Positions 19,094 through 27,511 of a stretch of DNA of 64,000 bases are shown in pieces (the first letter of the stretch is position 1; every line of letters starts with the position of its first letter). The position numbers and the translations under genes are program-made. This DNA is from Phycisphaerae bacterium. Its GTDB lineage: Bacteria; Planctomycetota; Phycisphaerae; Phycisphaerales; SM1A02. Location: positions 1 through 64,000 of the forward strand of contig PARI01000025.1 in assembly GCA_002711415.1 (NCBI GenBank), read 5' to 3'. Below the pieces are notes generated by a model. It made no database searches. It saw only the letters and a program-made list of their open reading frames with translations, and was not told where the DNA came from.

Positions 19094-19459
19094 CTTCAGG
19101 CTCCCTGCTTGAGGAGTGAGAAAATATACAGGGATATCCCGGGCGCCCCTCCGTCCCCGTTGATTTGGCCGAGACCGGCACCTGTGAGCCTCTTCAAGCA
19201 GTCACCGGGAGGGGTGAGCCCTATCCGTGCTCACCGCGATCATCCAGGCGGCCGTGCATGGACCTGCTGGATGAGAATGGATTGTCTGGTTGGGCTCTCG
19301 CCCAGCCGCAGCGGGGTGAGGAATGTTTGATGGATTTGATTGGAACCAAGCCCCCGGATGGGGAGTACATCTGGCTTGTGGATTGTTCCCGGAACAGTCA
19401 TCAATACCCGCCCACTTCGCTCGTATAGTGATGTCGCCCCACCGCGCAAGGAGACAGCT
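19094..19459. other. Intergenic region between crcB pair and LPMO gene
   Basis: About 370 bases hold no credible gene. They contain short inverted repeats at 19213-19235 (GGTGAGC/GCTCACC, 9-base loop) and 19291-19304 (TGGGC/GCCCA), a perfect 13-base palindrome at 19384-19396, and a -10-like TATAGT at 19424-19429 without a good -35. The small open frames across it are unsupported by ribosome sites or recognisable sequence. Confidence 0.5.
19384..19396. promoter_or_regulatory. Operator-like palindrome upstream of LPMO gene
   Basis: TGTTCC-C-GGAACA is a perfect 6+1+6 inverted repeat placed 27 bases before a -10-like TATAGT (19424-19429). It therefore overlaps or abuts the -35 region of a promoter that lacks a recognisable -35 box, as expected for a regulator site. 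The binding protein is unknown. Confidence 0.35.
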
Positions 19460-20818
19460 TTGAACATAAAGAGCACCGCAGCTATTGCATGTACGATCGC
19501 ATGTGCGTCATTGGTCCACGGACATGGTTCGATGGCCAAGCCGATCAGCCGGGTCTACAGCGCGTTCCAGGAAGGACCTGAGAACCCGCAGTCGGCAGCC
19601 GTCCAAGCCATGATCCAGGTCAATGGGACCCAGCCGCTCTACGACTGGAACGAGGTCGTGAACTTCTTTCCGGGCGATCCGGAGTTCCAGGCCACGGTTC
19701 CATACTGGGAGTACATCCCGGACGGGCAACTGGCATCTGCTGGAAACAGCAAGTACGCCGGCCTGGACCTGGTTCGTGACGACTGGCCTTCGACCCAGGT
19801 GCAATCCGGTCCGTACGAGCTCGTCTGGTTCGCGACCACGCCCCATGACCCGAGCGTCTTCCGCGCGTTCATCACCACCGACGACTGGGATACGTCCCAG
19901 CCGCTGAACTGGGCGCAGATGGAGGAACTGGATCTTGGCCCGGTCACGCTTGACGGCCAGGACTACAAGTTCAACACGATCCTGCCGGCACGCAGCGGCA
20001 AGCATGTCATCTATGTGATCTGGCAGAGGCTTGACCCGGTCGGGGAGGGGTTCTACGCCGCGTGTGACGTTGATTTCGGCGCCGGGCCCGCCCCGGACTG
20101 CCCGGCGGATCTGAACGAGGACTCCCTGGTCGATGGAGTCGATCTGGGGATCATGCTCAGCTCATGGAACCAGCCGGGGGCTGATCTTGACGGCGATGGA
20201 AACACCGATGGAAGCGACATCGCACTCCTGCTTGCAGGATGGGGGCCGTGCGGCAACGACTGCAACGGGAACGGCCAGTCCGATTCGATCGACATCGAGC
20301 AGGGGGCTGCTGACTGCAACTTCAACGGCATCCCCGATGAATGCGAGGGCCTGTCCGATTGTGACGGTGACGGGATCTCGGATGCATGCGCGATCCTGGA
20401 TGGGCTTGCCGAGGACTGCAACATGGACCTGGTCCCCGATGGGTGCCAGTTGCAGGACCCGGCCAACGACGTCAACGAAGACGGAATTCTCGACGACTGC
20501 CAGATCGACGGCCTCAGTTGGTCGTTCCAGGTAGAGAACCAGTGGGAGGGCGGTTTCATCGGATCGATCACGATCTACAACGACTCCGGTTCTCACCTGC
20601 ACTGCTGGAACGCATCATTCGACGCGCCGTTCACGCTGGTCAACGCCTGGGATGCGATCCTGGTCGATCAGTCCGAGGGCCGAGTCTTCGTGATGCATGA
20701 GACCTACAACAAGATGGTCGATGACAATGACAGCGTGACGTTCGGGTTCGAAGCCTCCGGCCAACCCGGCCAGCCCTCCAACGTCTACGTCAACAACAGT
20801 CCTGCTGACCCTGAGTAG
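19460..20818 (+). CDS. Secreted AA10 lytic polysaccharide monooxygenase with dockerin, TSP3-like repeats and CBM2
   Basis: A 452-residue secreted enzyme. The TTG at 19460 is taken as start because AAGGAG lies six bases before it and it yields a 21-residue signal peptide ending VHG. The mature protein then begins with His22 (HGSMAKPISR), the N-terminal copper ligand of AA10 enzymes. The second histidine-brace ligand is His129 (FATTPHDP), and HVIYVIWQRLDP with AACDVDF completes the fold to about residue 206. A dockerin-like EF-hand pair (217-261), Asp/Asn/Cys-rich thrombospondin-3-like repeats (263-348) and a C-terminal family 2 carbohydrate-binding module (about 352-452) follow. It should oxidatively cleave chitin or cellulose outside the cell. 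Confidence 0.9.
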   Translation: MNIKSTAAIACTIACASLVHGHGSMAKPISRVYSAFQEGPENPQSAAVQAMIQVNGTQPLYDWNEVVNFFPGDPEFQATVPYWEYIPDGQLASAGNSKYAGLDLVRDDWPSTQVQSGPYELVWFATTPHDPSVFRAFITTDDWDTSQPLNWAQMEELDLGPVTLDGQDYKFNTILPARSGKHVIYVIWQRLDPVGEGFYAACDVDFGAGPAPDCPADLNEDSLVDGVDLGIMLSSWNQPGADLDGDGNTDGSDIALLLAGWGPCGNDCNGNGQSDSIDIEQGAADCNFNGIPDECEGLSDCDGDGISDACAILDGLAEDCNMDLVPDGCQLQDPANDVNEDGILDDCQIDGLSWSFQVENQWEGGFIGSITIYNDSGSHLHCWNASFDAPFTLVNAWDAILVDQSEGRVFVMHETYNKMVDDNDSVTFGFEASGQPGQPSNVYVNNSPADPE

Positions 20819-20845
20819 GTGCGCCGAATCCGGGTGGGAGAGAGG

Positions 20846-20884
20846 ATGCGATGGGGCTGTGGGCCGATGCCTGCAGCCCCGCAT
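20846..20884. terminator. Hairpin between convergent LPMO and lipoprotein genes
   Basis: GGGGCTG (20853-20859) pairs with CAGCCCC (20874-20880), and ATGC (20846-20849) with GCAT (20881-20884) around a 3-base bulge. It lies in the 79-base gap between two convergent genes. The flanks are pyrimidine-rich rather than a clean T-run, so it may act as a bidirectional terminator of moderate strength. Confidence 0.45.
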
Positions 20885-20897
20885 TCCTTCCCTTGGG

Positions 20898-22082
20898 TCA
20901 GCCCGTCGGAATGGTCAGGAGTATGCCCTCGTTGTCGCTGTTGGTACGAGCCTCCTGGAGCCGGCTCAGGTACTGGATCAGCGTGAAGGTCGTCTTGGTG
21001 GTCCTGTCGTGCTTTTCGATCCAGTACCAGGATCCCTCGATCCTGCACTTGACGTATGCCGAATCGGGCTTGGTCTTCGAACAGTGGATCCTGAAGAAGT
21101 TGACCGGATGCAGCCAGGATCCGTCCTCCTTCCGGTCCTTCAGTTGCTTGAACACTTCGGGATAGTACTCGGCGAGATCCTCTGTCAACACGATTCCACC
21201 CGTGAGGTAGAGCATGATGCTCAGCATCGACCGCATCTCGATCACGATCTCCCTGCCGGCCAAACCCTTGGCCGGGTGCATGAGGATCGGGAAGACGTCG
21301 ACATCCGGGTCCAGGCCCAGCAGGGTCTTCAGGCTGCTGATCTTCCCGGTCAATTCCTCGTTGTTCTCCTGGGTCGTGAAGGCCAGGACGTAGTGGAGTT
21401 TCTGGTTGGCTGCAGGACCGGATGGCTTGCTACCTCCGGCGGCGGGAGTGGGTGGAGGAGGAGCCTGTTGAAGGTAGATTTCCAGTGCTCCCTCGGTCTC
21501 GAGCATTTCCATGAGCCAGGTCGCCTCCGCGAACTTCTCCAGCGTGCTTGGGACCGACTTGGCCGAGAGACCGACCGAGGTCGGCAGGTTCTCAAGCCCG
21601 TTGATGTTCTGGACCACCGCGGACATCAGCCTCTGAAGATCCCATCCGGACCTGCTGAGCAGGAAGATCTGGTAGTCATCGATCGGGGCGAGCATCCGCG
21701 TGGCGAATTCGGTTCCGGTCACCGGGCTGTAGGTGACCGTCGGTGTCTCCTGGATGTAGGCCCCGATCGAGAACGGGTACGTGTTGGGGCCGGACGTGAT
21801 CGAGCCGCCGGCCTCTCCGGTCGTGCGGATCTGGTACTGGCTCACGATCTGGGTCAGGTCCAGCAGTTCCGGCGTGCCACCAAGGCGAAGCCTCACGATG
21901 TTCATCAACAACTGCTGGGAACTGCTGGTCCTGATGGCCTCGGAATACTCGGACCGATCAGGGACGATCTTCGATGAACCGAAGGAACTGCACCCGCTCG
22001 TGAACATCATGATCGTGCCGAGCAGGGCAGCGATGAACCATCCGGCGCCGCCGGCCAAATTGAATCGGTCTTTCTCTTTCAT
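20898..22082 (-). CDS. Conserved lipoprotein of unknown function
   Basis: A roughly 394-residue protein with an N-terminal hydrophobic segment ending in the lipobox-like FTSGC, so it is probably membrane-anchored by a lipidated cysteine. The mature N terminus holds a conserved-looking stretch LLMNIVRLRLGGTPELLDL followed by VSQYQIRTTGE. This resembles a widespread family of uncharacterised lipoproteins with NIVRLRY-type motifs, but I cannot name a function. A Pro/Ala/Gly-rich linker sits mid-protein. ATG 22082 was chosen; a GTG three codons upstream is also possible. It is divergent from the flippase-like gene, with about 130 bases between them. Confidence 0.7.
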   Translation of the reverse strand: MKEKDRFNLAGGAGWFIAALLGTIMMFTSGCSSFGSSKIVPDRSEYSEAIRTSSSQQLLMNIVRLRLGGTPELLDLTQIVSQYQIRTTGEAGGSITSGPNTYPFSIGAYIQETPTVTYSPVTGTEFATRMLAPIDDYQIFLLSRSGWDLQRLMSAVVQNINGLENLPTSVGLSAKSVPSTLEKFAEATWLMEMLETEGALEIYLQQAPPPPTPAAGGSKPSGPAANQKLHYVLAFTTQENNEELTGKISSLKTLLGLDPDVDVFPILMHPAKGLAGREIVIEMRSMLSIMLYLTGGIVLTEDLAEYYPEVFKQLKDRKEDGSWLHPVNFFRIHCSKTKPDSAYVKCRIEGSWYWIEKHDRTTKTTFTLIQYLSRLQEARTNSDNEGILLTIPTG

Positions 22083-22215
22083 GACGGGCACTCACGTTGT
22101 AGCATATTGAATCGCAGTATCCGTGCAAATCATGCTTCAGGATACTGCTCGTGGGTTCTTCATTCATCCAGATCCGCGCTCATGGCCTGCCCGGCCGTCG
22201 CACCGGAGAACGTGA

Positions 22216-23913
22216 GTGATCGGTAAGAAGTACATGGGGCTGCTTGACTACGCCAACGGGGTGGACAGCTTTCGAGGTGTTCATTCCAGTGGCGTGCTCC
22301 ACTTCGGCCACCTGGACGACAAGGCCGTCGATCTGCTCGAGTGGATGGGGCCGCATGATTCACCTCTCACCCTCGAATCGATCGCAACCGGCATGGAGGT
22401 GCCGGAGGACCTGGTCATTCCTCACCTGGAGACCCTCAAGCACGAGGGCATGCTCGAGCAGACCGAGGACGGGTACAGGGTGCGGGACCACGTGAGGCAC
22501 AGGATCACCGAGCATGACGGGGCCCACAGGCGGCACCTGCTCGGCTCGATGCTCATCGGCGCGTTCAGCTTCTCCAGGTACAGGATCCTCGATTTCCTCC
22601 TGGTGATCACGGCGCAGGTGATGATCGCCAGGTGGGCCGGTTTCAAGAACTTCGGTGACGTCGTCGTCGTGGGATTGATCGCGACGATCATCGGGATCGC
22701 CGCCACGGGCGGGTTGTGCAACATCCTGACCGTGTTCCTGCCCGAGTACGAGCACTCAGATGACAGGAACAGGTTCCTCGGACTTTTCAGGTACGTGATG
22801 ACGCGTGTCGTCCTCAGCTCAATCATCGTCACGAGCCTGTGCATCGGCGTGACGCTGCTGCTTCCTCTCAGTGATCAGACGAAGTTCCTGATGGCCCTGG
22901 CCTTCTGCAAGATTCCGCTCTGGAACATCTGGGATGTGGCCCAACTGGTGTCGGCATCGGTCAAGCAGTGGACCAGAGCCTACATCGTCGAGTACATCAT
23001 TCAGCCCCTGGCATTGATTGGTCTGCTGGTGACGGCCCACTTCATGCTCGAGCAGATCACGGCGGAGCAGGTCATCGTCATCAAGCTCGTCACAGCGGCG
23101 ATCGCGATGAGCCTCCAGTTGCTGATCGCCTCTCATTTCATCTCTCGATACTGTAAAGGGGCGACACCCGAGTACGATGCCCGCGAGGGGAATGCCAAGG
23201 CCCGTCCACTGCTGTTCAACACGCTCGTGGCGATCCTACGCGGTTCCGTGCCCCTGCTGACACTCCAGGCGTTCGTTGGTGGGGTCGTTCCCGGGATGTT
23301 CGCTGCGGCTCGAAGTGCGGTCATGCCCGTCGGTATCGTTCGCGCCGCGTTCAAGAACTCCGGGACACCGGACATCTCGTGGCTCTTCGAGCGTGGGTTC
23401 AACGAGCGGCTGTCCTACCTTTGCAGGACGATGACCGGAGCCAATGCGATCGTGACCCTCATGATCGTTCCGCCGATAGCGATCTTCGGACACGAGATAC
23501 TCGCGCTCTACGGTAATGATTCCGATGCCACCTACGGACTGCTGCTGCTGCTGCTGTGCGGCTCGGTCATCCTGAGTCTGTTCGGCTATCCGACGGCGTT
23601 CCTGCGGAACACCGAGTTTCAGAAGAACGCGGTGATCGTCTCGCTGATCAGCTTGTTCACGATGCTGGCTCTCGTCTGGATCTTCGTCATTCCCAACCGC
23701 CATGATCCGACTGCAGCCTTGATCGGATGCGGGTTCGCGATCATGACCAACGCCGTGGTCATCCAGTCAGGTGCATGGTTCTTCATGATCCGTGACATCG
23801 GCTTCACGAGCTTCGTGACCGGAACGTTCATTCCGCTGCGGTACCGGTACCTCGAGCGATTCTTCAGGAGGTCGGTGGAGACGGGAGCGGTCGTCGAGGC
23901 GGTGTCCCGATAG
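22216..23913 (+). CDS. Winged-helix domain fused to a flippase-like multi-pass membrane protein
   Basis: A 565-residue protein with two parts. Residues about 30-105 look like a winged-helix module (LLEWMGPHDSPLTLESIATG, then PHLETLKHEGMLEQTEDGYRV). Residues about 110-540 contain some 12 hydrophobic helices resembling the MATE/Wzx/MurJ (MOP) oligosaccharide flippase superfamily. The substrate is unknown. The GTG start at 22216 has GGAG seven bases before it; ATG 22234 is an alternative. It ends five bases before the convergent phosphoesterase gene. The winged-helix/flippase combination is one I do not recall seeing named. Confidence 0.7.
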   Translation: MIGKKYMGLLDYANGVDSFRGVHSSGVLHFGHLDDKAVDLLEWMGPHDSPLTLESIATGMEVPEDLVIPHLETLKHEGMLEQTEDGYRVRDHVRHRITEHDGAHRRHLLGSMLIGAFSFSRYRILDFLLVITAQVMIARWAGFKNFGDVVVVGLIATIIGIAATGGLCNILTVFLPEYEHSDDRNRFLGLFRYVMTRVVLSSIIVTSLCIGVTLLLPLSDQTKFLMALAFCKIPLWNIWDVAQLVSASVKQWTRAYIVEYIIQPLALIGLLVTAHFMLEQITAEQVIVIKLVTAAIAMSLQLLIASHFISRYCKGATPEYDAREGNAKARPLLFNTLVAILRGSVPLLTLQAFVGGVVPGMFAAARSAVMPVGIVRAAFKNSGTPDISWLFERGFNERLSYLCRTMTGANAIVTLMIVPPIAIFGHEILALYGNDSDATYGLLLLLLCGSVILSLFGYPTAFLRNTEFQKNAVIVSLISLFTMLALVWIFVIPNRHDPTAALIGCGFAIMTNAVVIQSGAWFFMIRDIGFTSFVTGTFIPLRYRYLERFFRRSVETGAVVEAVSR

Positions 23914-23918
23914 TGGGT

Positions 23919-25859
23919 CTACGGCCTGTCCGATGACACCAGTTCAGGATCACCATGCAGCCGAGCGGCGTTGTCACGCCGCCCATCCAGATGGGTCAGC
24001 CTGCCGGAGACCTCGTCGAAATGCAGGAGTACGACGGCATCGTCGTCCGGCTGGTGCCTCCTGGCCGGCTCGAATGAATCCCCGGTGTACCTCGCTCCGA
24101 TGGAGAGCCTGACCTCGTCGATCTCGCCCTGGAAGAAGCTCGTCGGATGGCCCGCTGCATCAACATCCCCGCCGATCACCAGCGGCAGGCCGTTGAGCGT
24201 CCGGGTGCCGCTGCACGGGCTCGATGACACGAGGCGACCATCCACGTAAAGCCGCACCTCCGAGCCGTCATAGACCCCGGCGAGGTGATACCAGCGACCG
24301 GTTCGCAGACGGAGATCATCGGCCCGGGCGACGCGGTAGGCGCCATCGAGATGGACCTCAAACAGCGGAATGCCGTTGCTGACGAAGATGCAGTACTCGC
24401 TGGACTCGCTCTTGGCCACCAGGCCGACACGCTCGGAGAAGGCGTCGGCCTTGAGCCAGGCCTCCACGGTCAGCGGTCCCTGCGGCAGGTTCACCTGATC
24501 GCTGGGAACCACGATCGCATCGCCGACTCCATCCAGTCGAATCGAGGAGCTGCTCGGTTCAGGTCTCTTCATCCGGATCCGCATCGGGATGGGGGTCTCG
24601 ACCGTTGCCAGGGGATACCTCGCCTTCTCTCCGAGTGCATCCACGCGCATCTGCATCACGGGCCATCGGAACGACGCATCGATCCTTCCTGGAATCCGGG
24701 TCACCTTGAACGCGAGTTCCCTGCGATCCCCTGGTTGGAGGATCGCATGCCTGTGGTCGGGGGAGAAGAACCAGTTTGAATCCTCGCAGTCGGGGATGAG
24801 TTCGAATTCGGCCTTCATGCCGGAAGGATTGTGCACCTGGACCAGAAGTTCCGAATCGACGGCCCCATCCGGCTCCAGCACGATCTTCGAATCCATCACC
24901 GGCTTCTGCTGGGACAGCAGGCGGACCTGCTGGCTGACATGCCCGGTGATCTCCCTCGGATCGATGACTTCACCGACCGGAACCGTGGCGATCCAGACGC
25001 CGTCTGTGCGAACCGTGACGATGTTGAAGTGATGGAGAAAACCGGCCTCCGGGGATACGCTGGACTGTCCACCCCCGGTGGTCGCCAGGGCGAAGTATTC
25101 GATTCCATCGTCCGGGTCGTATCGCATCCTGTGAATGTGACCGGCGAACACGGCCGAGACGTTGCCGGCATCGACCAGCAGGTCGTGGACCTTGTTCCAG
25201 TCGTCACCGTAGTTGCCGCCCAGCCAGCGGGGGTGATGCAGGAAGCAGAAGACGTGATCGGCATCGCTCGCATCTGCGAGGGTCGCCCGGAGCCATTGGA
25301 ACTGCTCTGGGCTCATTCGTTGCGATTGCGGCCTGGAGAAGTTCCGGATCCCGGTCTCGGGATCGGCCTCATCCGAGTAGAGGATGATGAAACAGCTGTT
25401 CTTGTGCATGAAGCTGTACCACAGCGGGCCGAAATGCTCCTCGTAGTGACCTTCGTGCTCGTTCTCCGGGGCATCGGGTCCCCGCCAGTAGACATCGTGG
25501 TTGCCCGCGACCGGATACCACGGCATGGTCAGGCGGTCCATGACCCCGCGGAACTCGCGCATCTGGTTCATCCATGGTCCGCGCGTGTTGTATCCCTGAA
25601 TCATGTCCCCGACGGTCATGACCAGGTCGGGGTCGAACAACGCCATGTCATCGACGGCCTCCTCCAGCACCTTGATGCCCTCTGCGGGACCTCCGGTCCT
25701 GTCCCCGATGATCGCGAAGACGAATCCCTCCTCCTCCTGGGGTGAGTGAAGGGGGCGTGCCTCCCTGTTGGTCTGGACTTCCTCCTGGACCGGCTCGGTC
25801 GACTGTGATGCCGTGCAGAGCCAGCCGATCAGGAGGCCGGCGTGAAGGATGATGTTCAT
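23919..25859 (-). CDS. Exported calcineurin-like metallophosphoesterase with C-terminal LamG domain
   Basis: A 646-residue protein. A short hydrophobic N terminus is followed by a calcineurin-like phosphoesterase domain with the five metal motifs in order: GDRTGG (Asp53), GDMIQG (about 84), GNHD (119-122), FLHHPRW, and AGHIHRM. A middle beta-rich region follows. A LamG/concanavalin-A-like jelly roll occupies about residues 440-640 (LTVEAWLKAD, RWYHLAGVYDGSEVRLYVDGRL, GEIDEVRL). It is probably a secreted or periplasmic phosphoesterase acting on nucleotides, phospholipid or sugar phosphates. The frame stays open upstream to 26321, but that stretch overlaps sthA and is not homologous, so ATG 25859 is used. 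Confidence 0.85.
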   Translation of the reverse strand: MNIILHAGLLIGWLCTASQSTEPVQEEVQTNREARPLHSPQEEEGFVFAIIGDRTGGPAEGIKVLEEAVDDMALFDPDLVMTVGDMIQGYNTRGPWMNQMREFRGVMDRLTMPWYPVAGNHDVYWRGPDAPENEHEGHYEEHFGPLWYSFMHKNSCFIILYSDEADPETGIRNFSRPQSQRMSPEQFQWLRATLADASDADHVFCFLHHPRWLGGNYGDDWNKVHDLLVDAGNVSAVFAGHIHRMRYDPDDGIEYFALATTGGGQSSVSPEAGFLHHFNIVTVRTDGVWIATVPVGEVIDPREITGHVSQQVRLLSQQKPVMDSKIVLEPDGAVDSELLVQVHNPSGMKAEFELIPDCEDSNWFFSPDHRHAILQPGDRRELAFKVTRIPGRIDASFRWPVMQMRVDALGEKARYPLATVETPIPMRIRMKRPEPSSSSIRLDGVGDAIVVPSDQVNLPQGPLTVEAWLKADAFSERVGLVAKSESSEYCIFVSNGIPLFEVHLDGAYRVARADDLRLRTGRWYHLAGVYDGSEVRLYVDGRLVSSSPCSGTRTLNGLPLVIGGDVDAAGHPTSFFQGEIDEVRLSIGARYTGDSFEPARRHQPDDDAVVLLHFDEVSGRLTHLDGRRDNAARLHGDPELVSSDRP

Positions 25860-25889
25860 GGGTTCATTCTCGTGGAAGATGAGGTCGGC

Positions 25890-27383
25890 ATGCAAGGACA
25901 ACCATATTGGTATTCCGCGAAGACGGTAGAATCCAGCCCGGTCAACCAGAGTCCACATTGCCCGGAGATCGACTTGCCCAGAGAGCACTACGACCTGATC
26001 GTGATCGGCAGCGGTCCTGCGGGGCAGCGTGCGGCGGTCCAGGCGGCCAAGTTGGGCCGCTCGGTCGCGATCGTGGAACGAGATGCACGCGTCGGGGGCG
26101 TCTGCGTATTCACCGGTACCGTTCCGAGCAAGACCTTCCGCGAAGCAGTGGTCTCCAGCATGAGGGACATGCAGCCGGTTGGTGGAGGTGGTACCGGGTG
26201 TGGCCAACCGACCATGGACGACCTGAGGGCTCGCGTGGTCGATGTCATCGATGTCGAGGCCTCTGTGATCAGGGATCAACTGGAGCGCAACGGCGTGCGG
26301 ATCTACCGGGGTTCCGGACATCTCGTGGATGCCAATACCGTCGAGATCGACACGTCTGAAGGAGCCGTTCTATGTACCGCCGACTTCGTGCTCATAGCCA
26401 CAGGGACCACGGCGGCCCGGACCGAGTTCACCAAGCAGAATCCCGAGCGGATCGTCACGAGTGACGAGATCCTCCAGCTTCCGCACATACCCGGCTCCCT
26501 CGTGGTCATCGGAGCTGGTGTCATCGGCATCGAGTACGCGTCCATGTTCTGCGCCCTTGGCACCAGGGTGACCGTCATCGACAGGAGGAACAAGCCGCTC
26601 GAGTTCGTCGATTGCCAGATCACGGGTGAACTGATTCACCAGATGGAATCATGCGGTGCCGATTTCATGCTCGAGGAATCGGTCGACCATGTCACCGCCA
26701 TCGGTGACGGCGTCGAGGTCGTCCTGGCATCCGGTCGGAGCGTTCGGGCCGAGATCGCCCTCTTCTCGATCGGTCGAGTCGCCCAGACCGCGTCGCTCGG
26801 CCTGGACTCCATCGGCATCCGGACGGACGACCGTGGGCGGATCATCGTCGACGAGGAGTATCGTTCCAGCAGGCCCAACATCTATGCAGCCGGTGACGTG
26901 ATCGGGTTCCCATCGCTGGCGGCGACCAGCTCGGAGCAGGGGCGGATCGCCGTCCGCAACATGTTCGACATGCCGACGGTGTGCATGGGCAGGGACTTTC
27001 CCTACGGCATCTATTCGATCCCAGAGATCTCCATGGTCGGCTCGACCCAGGAACAGCTCGAGCAGGAGGGGGTGGAGTACGAGATCGGGACGGCCCGATA
27101 CCGCGAGATCGTCAGGGGTCAGATCCTCGGGGACCACACCGGCCTGTTCAAGATGATCTTCAATGCCCAGGACAAGTCCCTTCTCGGGGTCCATTGCATC
27201 GGTACTCAGGCGACCGAGCTCGTTCACATCGGCCAGGCGGTCCTGAAGCTGGGTGGAGGACTCGAGTACTTCCTCGAGACCGTTTTCAACTACCCCACGC
27301 TGGCCGAGTGCTACAAGGTCGCGGCGCTTGATGCGGCCAACAGGCTGGCCTCACGAGGGCTGGAGTCGAGTCATCACCACTGA
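25890..27383 (+). CDS. sthA: Soluble pyridine nucleotide transhydrogenase (SthA-like flavoprotein)
   Basis: A 497-residue FAD-dependent oxidoreductase. It has the N-terminal FAD motif (YDLIVIGSGPAGQRAAVQAA), the segment GGVCVFTGTVPSKTFREA, the NAD motif (LVVIGAGVIGIEYASMF), the FAD-binding IYAAGDVIGFPSLAATS, and a C-terminal dimerisation domain with FNYPTLAECYK. The redox-active cysteine pair of dihydrolipoamide dehydrogenases is reduced to one Cys because the second position is Thr, as in SthA. That supports direct NADPH/NAD+ hydride exchange instead of disulfide chemistry. The ATG at 25890 has GAGG upstream; the divergent phosphoesterase starts only 30 bases away. Confidence 0.9.
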   Translation: MQGQPYWYSAKTVESSPVNQSPHCPEIDLPREHYDLIVIGSGPAGQRAAVQAAKLGRSVAIVERDARVGGVCVFTGTVPSKTFREAVVSSMRDMQPVGGGGTGCGQPTMDDLRARVVDVIDVEASVIRDQLERNGVRIYRGSGHLVDANTVEIDTSEGAVLCTADFVLIATGTTAARTEFTKQNPERIVTSDEILQLPHIPGSLVVIGAGVIGIEYASMFCALGTRVTVIDRRNKPLEFVDCQITGELIHQMESCGADFMLEESVDHVTAIGDGVEVVLASGRSVRAEIALFSIGRVAQTASLGLDSIGIRTDDRGRIIVDEEYRSSRPNIYAAGDVIGFPSLAATSSEQGRIAVRNMFDMPTVCMGRDFPYGIYSIPEISMVGSTQEQLEQEGVEYEIGTARYREIVRGQILGDHTGLFKMIFNAQDKSLLGVHCIGTQATELVHIGQAVLKLGGGLEYFLETVFNYPTLAECYKVAALDAANRLASRGLESSHHH

Positions 27384-27511
27384 ATGCGGCCCATCGAGCC
27401 CCGCCTGGGCTGTTTGAAAATAAATCGAACCCATGCTGAGAGAAATGCCTCGCCTCCGCGGAATGTGGGTGACAAATCGCCGTATATGGCGTCATTCCTG
27501 GAGGTCAATTC

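Noticed and set aside
19063-19200. Possible fluoride riboswitch upstream of crcB
   Set aside because: I could not find the GGnGAUGG and later GAUGnCUCCU-type blocks of the crcB motif on the minus strand; only a short hairpin is present.
25860-26321. Upstream extension of the phosphoesterase gene on the minus strand
   Set aside because: It overlaps sthA antisense and has no homology; the phosphoesterase has a good signal-like N terminus starting at 25859.
27397-27411. Terminator after sthA
   Set aside because: Only a 5-bp stem (AGCCC/GGGCT) with a short GTTTG tail; too weak to call.
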